From positions 5,010,001 to 5,074,000 of the forward strand of contig NC_135561.1 in assembly GCF_964340395.1 (NCBI RefSeq): DNA of 64,000 bases, given 5' to 3'. The stretch comes from Glandiceps talaboti. Taxonomy: Eukaryota > Hemichordata > Enteropneusta > Spengelidae. Under the pieces are notes generated by a model that was given only the letters and a program-made list of their open reading frames with translations, was not told the origin of the DNA and did not search any database. Shown in pieces: positions 42,001 to 64,000 of the stretch (position 1 is the first letter of the stretch; every line of letters starts with the position of its first letter). The translations under genes were made by a program, and so were the position numbers.

Positions 42001-44365
42001 AGGAAGCTAGCTAGGATTTGTGAAGGTAATAAAGTAATAAAATAGCCACCGTGCAATAAATAACGTACCACCCTCACACGGTACATGTGTCTGTACGGTG
42101 GACGCAATCCTACTGCAATGTTAAAGTATCATATTGATGAACACTGAAACTACAGTTATGACTCGTATACTGTGTCATATATGAGAAGTGTCCATAGGCG
42201 GAAAGTGGCAATGCCTCTCTGTGCGGCAAAGGCGCAAAATGACAAACCTAAAGGCCTCTGTGTGGCAAAGGCGTAAACTCTTGCAGCTAAAACAGCACGC
42301 TACGCGGATCCCCTTACCTCGATCTTTTTTAACGAACGAAAACATACTCAACTTGCGAGAACGTCAAATACCAAGCATTATATTGTCTGGCATTGCTGAC
42401 GAACAATGTGTCCGATATAACAGTTGTGTACCCCATACCCTTTTGTACACCCTCCCCATAGATATGAAGGAAACAACCAACATAAAACTCTTTGATATCA
42501 GACTATGATTTATTAGGCCTACTGACCTTACCCAAAGTAAAACTTATCGCATCGAGAGTTTGACCTCGTCTCCTGAAACGAAAGTGTGTCAAAATATTTT
42601 GATCAAAATCCGATGACCTGTGCCACACACTTTAAAATGCACTTTTCCTTTTTCTACATTCAATTTATCAAACTTACAATAATGCCTGACTTGAAAGTGT
42701 TTTTTATGACGCCAGACTTTCTGCCAAGGTGCAGTTTTGATGGTTGTTTTTAAGGGTTTCAATTCACTGGAATATTGATGTTTGGCCCGCATGAGAATTT
42801 GAGAGTCTGTAACTGCAGTGAACAATTTCAATAAATGAAACGGGGAAAATGTTTGTTTTTTATCTCCCCTGTCATTTGACTGTTGATATAGTATATATGG
42901 TTTGGGCAATGAGGGCAGCTTACATTAAACATAAGATGTGTGAGTTACCATTGTAATGACAACAGTTAAGCTGGCAGCTGGATATATATATATATATAGA
43001 GAGAGATGAAGGGTCTCTTTACCCAGTATGTGCTCTGTAGTCAACGACGGCACCGGCATGTTAGTGTAATTAGCTAAGGACGTCGGTTGGCTCCGAAAAA
43101 AGTAGTCGAAATAATGTTGATAAAAATAGTACTTTAATCGAACTACATGTACACTCGAACACCCTTATGTAGTTTGGGGTGAATAGTAAATGTAGTCGGC
43201 ATCTGAAAACAGTAGACGGCGACGCATGCAGTTCAAGTGTCTTTTGTGGGGTTAGTAGTCCAGAATAGTCCAAAGGCCATCTTCAATAAACGTGTGTAAA
43301 GGTTTTTATTTCTACATTTGGTTTTATTTTGTATGAGACCAATTAAAAATGAAATGATCATTATTACTCTATGTACACGTTTTCGTGAAAATCATGAATA
43401 CAGTTTATCACATGATTCTCTTGTCTGAAAATCCCTAAAATTGGCACAGTTTTTTTTAAACGCGAAAAGGGGTGCAGAAGCTTTGGGATCATCCGACGCG
43501 CGCTCTCATTTGGCAGTATTTATTACTAAAGTCTCCAAGACGCCATTGAACTTTAAGTCCATCACCTTCACTCTCACTAATCATTCCCCAAGCTTACTAT
43601 AGAATTTGAAACACCATCGACACTGGGGTCAGATACATTTTTACAGGCAACATAACATTGCAGATCGATACGGCCCATTTCAAGTTACGGTTCGGTGGCT
43701 CTGTTTGATACAACTATGTATAAAGCAATAAGAAACTTCACATGCCAAACTTTATGATAGCAAAATTGAATGAGTTTTGCTTTTGTCTCAAATGACATGA
43801 ACTATTGTGCCACAATGCAGACTTCAAATACAGATGCCAGAACTTTGGCTCACACGTGTCTGCATTCTAGTTGCAGTACATTTAAACGGTTTATTCATTT
43901 AAATAAAGTGTAGCAAGAAGGAACTGTGACTTTAGTGAAGATACTGCAGTTTCTTGTTGTTTTCTGCTTGGTTGTATCAAACAAAACCACTGAGTGGTAA
44001 TTTGAAACGGGCTGTGACATTTCACATAATTTATAAGTGAAAGTATCTTTATATTGCCCCTTTCACTTTGTCCATGACTCGAAAAACACGCCATGTGCAT
44101 CATCGAGGGTATTATTGTGCGCTGTCTCATATGTTGGCTGTTTACTAGGTTGTGATAGTACAGTATTAAGTATTTATTTTCGTTTGGCTTCCCTCATTCT
44201 TGTGTACTTTGCCATTGACATCACTGGATTGTTATCAGGATTTTTCCCGTTGCTTGTTTTGTATAGACATACAATGAGTTTAGTTAATCTCTCATTTTAA
44301 TAACCATGGCAACACATGTCGTCACTATATTGGCTCCCATCTATAGGGATCTTCAAACAGCCATT
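39023..44365. other. Intergenic, no gene recognised
   Basis: Open frames up to 134 codons (41119-41523) show no recognisable similarity or splice structure. A perfect 8-bp hairpin gaccacca/tggtggtc lies at 41231-41253, and a short (TA)n-(GA)n at 42979-43006. Confidence 0.65.
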
Positions 44366-44366
44366 C

Positions 44367-44412
<46 letters not shown>

Positions 44413-44514
44413 CGTCCGTCTGTCTGTAGTTGTGTGTCTATTAAGTGTCTCTGCCTCTCTGATTTTCTCTGCCTTTGTCTCTGTTCTGTCTCTATCTATC
44501 TATCTATCTATCTA

Positions 44515-44587
<73 letters not shown>

Positions 44588-44625
44588 ATCTATCTATCTA
44601 TATATCTATCTATCTAGTATCTATC
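44366..44625. repeat. (CTGT)n / (CTAT)n microsatellite cluster
   Basis: (CTGT)n 44366-44430, (CTAT)n 44490-44512, (CTGT)n 44515-44583 and (CTAT)n 44585-44620, separated by CT-rich sequence. Confidence 0.96.

Positions 44626-47763
<3,138 letters not shown>

Positions 47764-47849
<86 letters not shown>
47764..47849. repeat. (TA)n microsatellite
   Basis: About 43 uninterrupted TA units. Confidence 0.97.
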
Positions 47850-47852
<3 letters not shown>

Positions 47853-48291
47853 TCTTTATAGAAGCAAAACGTCTATAGACAAATATTGAGTAAACTATCA
47901 CTGACAAACCAATCAGTGTATAGTAACTGGGTAAAAGTAACGCAATACTCCCATAGTGGTGCTCTAGCGATAGAGAGTTTATTCACGTACAACCACTAAA
48001 CCCATGTATCGATTGCGGTAACTCCAAGTAGGGTTAGTGAAGTGGGCTAAAGAACAAGATTCATATGTAACGCGATAGACGTAGAATGGGCCACTACACT
48101 TCATAGATTGTGTTCACGCAGCGCTGCACAAATCAACACTCCACTGAAGCGCGCTTAATCCCTCTCGTCGACACTGTGTTTGCATTGTTCATGATTCCAG
48201 TGTTCGACTGTATCAGCGGCGTTTTCACGTACAATAGAACCTTTGGTATTGTCCGACATAGCAGAAAGAGGGTGAACTGACAAGCTGTAGT

Positions 48292-48321
48292 GTAAATATA
48301 TGTATATATAATTTATATATA

Positions 48322-48361
<40 letters not shown>
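48292..48361. repeat. (TA)n-rich tract abutting the inverted repeat
   Basis: TA-rich with two aattta interruptions. Its right end directly meets the left arm of the 50-bp inverted repeat. Confidence 0.95.
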
Positions 48362-48365
<4 letters not shown>

Positions 48366-48519
48366 GAAAGAAGACGAGTCTGATTTTACATTGTGGAATT
48401 ACACTACGGACTAGCTAACGAATACTATTAAACCACACTATTACACCTGACGATCCTTCTGGTGAAACGGTCCGTAGTGTAATTCCACAATGTAAAATCA
48501 GACTCGTCTTCTTTCATTT
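48362..48519. mobile_element. 50-bp perfect inverted repeat, candidate Penelope-like element remnant
   Basis: Left arm 48362-48411 and right arm 48470-48519 are exact reverse complements, separated by 58 bp. The spacer and right arm form a hammerhead-like ribozyme. Location next to (TA)n and an inverted terminal fragment with a hammerhead are both known of Penelope-like retroelements. No reverse transcriptase or GIY-YIG coding sequence is present, so the assignment is inference. Confidence 0.5.
48440..48483 (+). ncRNA. Hammerhead ribozyme-like motif (type I, minimal)
   Basis: Stem I attacac (48440-48446) pairs perfectly with gtgtaat (48477-48483). The core CTGACGA (48447-48453) fits CUGANGA. 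Stem II is weak: cc/gg with a T-T mismatch at the base and loop ttct. GAAA (48464-48467) follows. Stem III acgg/ccgt (48467-48475) has a one-base loop on paper, three in practice. The cleavage triplet is GTA (48474-48476). All conserved core bases are present. The tiny stem III resembles retroelement hammerheads thought to act as dimers. The weak stem II may make it inactive. Confidence 0.55.
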
Positions 48520-48950
48520 TTATGTATGATAGCTCTCCAAGGTGATCGAGCACTCTACTTGGCGAAAGAAGAATGAAATTATATGTATTATATGTATATT
48601 AGAATTGCATCAATTGTTCTCAGTCATACAACAAGAGTAGTTATTCATAGAGATAGATGATTTCAGCCACTTTATATTTGTCAACAAGTTGTTTTTTCCC
48701 GTAAATGGATTTTTATTATTTTGATTAGGACACGATTAGCGTTGATCCGTTAATTGCAATGAACAAGAAGATAATGGCATTTAAGTATGTTATTCACACT
48801 CATTGAGTGTTCATCTCATTGAATACCAGAATGATATTTTTTGATAATAATATTTTTTGAAAGATACAACTATAGTTATTATTCTCGTAGCGACGTCTGA
48901 AAAGTTGGCAACATTCATCAATTTACGAATTCACGTTTGAAAGTTATACT
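48520..48950. other. Sequence right of the inverted repeat, nothing further recognised
   Basis: Begins with the possible element end (to about 48580); the rest is unique AT-rich sequence. Confidence 0.5.
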
Positions 48951-52667
<3,717 letters not shown>

Positions 52668-52946
52668 AAATCTTACTAACATTACTACATGTTATGGTCT
52701 GGTTTGATAAACACAATCTTACCGACATGGCTAGATTTCATTATCTGGTTCATAAAAATCTTACAAATATCGCTACATTTTATGTCTGACTTGATAAAAA
52801 TCATTGCGACATTTTATCTCTATGGCTTGAAAAACACGTGTTAACATTGCTACATTTTATCATCTGGCCCAACATAAATCTTACAAACATTGCTACATTT
52901 TATCATCAGTCTAAACAAAATTGGGTACAATTGTTACATTTTGATA
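52668..52946. repeat. Degenerate 42-bp tandem repeat
   Basis: About six units centred on aatcttacaaacattgctac then attttatcatctgg. The motif recurs in inverted form near 61594-61618. Confidence 0.75.
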
Positions 52947-53614
52947 CTTTTAAGGGTGTAAATCACTTAAAAGTAGCATATATAAAGAATCTGTAGTAAT
53001 GTTGTTGAGATTTTTGTGGCGACAGACAACATCGCTGTTTCAGGTCAATTGGCTTCTGGTGTAACGTATCCAAACTGCCAAGTTTTGCATTTTGGAATTT
53101 CGTTCCGTAACGTGATCCAGGAGAATATCAGCACCCAGTAATGTATTGATGCAACATGAAGGTTACTACCCAGTAAGAAATACTTCTCGAACTTGTCGAA
53201 TGAACGGTTTACCGTCACGGTAAATGTACTAATATAGCCTTCTATGTAAAATCCAGGCAACAGTTGTAATGTAGCGATATCTAAAAAAAAAACATTACGC
53301 TGAGTCAAAAATACACCAAACCTTTATTCTTTAGTTAGTTAGAACATTCTGTTTGATGAACTGCCTCAGTAAATTTGTGGTATGGTGGCAATGTTAGCTT
53401 ACTACTTCCCTTCACTATAAAATCGAAACAAACACAACCAAATCAAATGTAAAACCAAGAAAAATGAAGATAAGTTACAGTTATTGGATCTTTAATAAAA
53501 TAATTTTGGCCTTCTGATACCAATTTATTGAAACTACAACATGAATACAAAGTCAGTATGTAGTGAGAAAACTGCTCTTTTATTGACACTTTCAATTGTT
53601 GTTGTAAAAGGCTG
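52947..53614. other. Intergenic, nothing recognised
   Basis: Unique sequence with no open frame of note. Confidence 0.65.
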
Positions 53615-53635
53615 ACAACAACAACAACAACAACA

Positions 53636-53695
<60 letters not shown>
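53615..53695. repeat. (CAA)n microsatellite
   Basis: About 27 CAA units with one AA interruption. Confidence 0.96.
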
Positions 53696-63663
<9,968 letters not shown>

Positions 63664-63721
<58 letters not shown>

Positions 63722-63770
63722 TGTGTGTGTATGTATGTATGTGTGTGTGTGTGTGTGTGTGTATGTGTGT
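63664..63770. repeat. (GT)n-(GA)n-(GT)n microsatellite
   Basis: (GT)n to 63708, six GA units to 63720, then GT-rich sequence with ATGT interruptions. Confidence 0.96.
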
Positions 63771-64000
63771 GACGGGGGGTGTTATATCTGTGGCATTTAT
63801 TGATACAAGTTTAGATTTATTCTAATGCAACCCCGGAATGCAATAGTTGAAACTCTTTGATATTTTCATAAATATTAAAAGTTCAAAACTGAAATAATAC
63901 TTTGATGAAATTAACTTTATGACTCTTCGTGATGTCGTGACTATCATGTGCTTCACCCCGTTTACACATTTGATATACTTGATGGTTTATGAAAGATTAA

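Overview
This is a eukaryotic nuclear window. The genes are split by GT-AG introns, the DNA is AT-rich, and it is full of long microsatellites and short non-autonomous transposons. The encoded proteins are animal-type and close to their vertebrate counterparts, but gene order and CpG pattern do not look vertebrate. I read it as a bilaterian invertebrate, for example a hemichordate, cephalochordate or lophotrochozoan; I cannot place it further.

Three housekeeping genes occupy the first 26 kb. RPN2 (ribophorin II of the ER oligosaccharyltransferase) runs on the plus strand from beyond the left edge to about 19.84 kb. Eleven exons here give the last 439 residues in one unbroken frame. HDDC2 (HD-domain 5'-deoxynucleotidase) follows on the minus strand, complete in six coding exons (24310 down to 19933), tail-to-tail with RPN2. 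MRPS28 (mitoribosomal small-subunit protein bS1m) is complete in two exons on the plus strand (24417-25514). It is head-to-head with HDDC2 across a 106-bp shared promoter carrying three CCAAT boxes and a YY1-like motif on the MRPS28 start codon. The three do not form a pathway; they share constitutive expression and compact spacing.

The introns hold a three-member hAT-like MITE family (one copy with a perfect 8-bp target duplication), a pair of compound MITE insertions shared between RPN2 and HDDC2, SINE-like fragments, and minisatellites. One minisatellite is built from 41-bp copies of an RPN2 splice-acceptor/exon-start junction.

From about 26.4 kb to the end I recognise no protein-coding gene. 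This region has many CpGs, whereas the gene bodies are nearly devoid of them, which suggests an unmethylated intergenic region next to methylated gene bodies. It carries very long (CA)n, (TA)n, (ATGT)n, (CAGA)n and (GA)n arrays. It also has an exact 582-bp duplication (35331-35912 and 38441-39022) that ends in hairpins and is preceded in each copy by a different minisatellite. Finally, at 48362-48519 a perfect 50-bp inverted repeat encloses and overlaps a hammerhead-ribozyme-like motif between (TA)n tracts, which I interpret as a Penelope-like retroelement remnant. These last two are the strongest candidates for undescribed elements.
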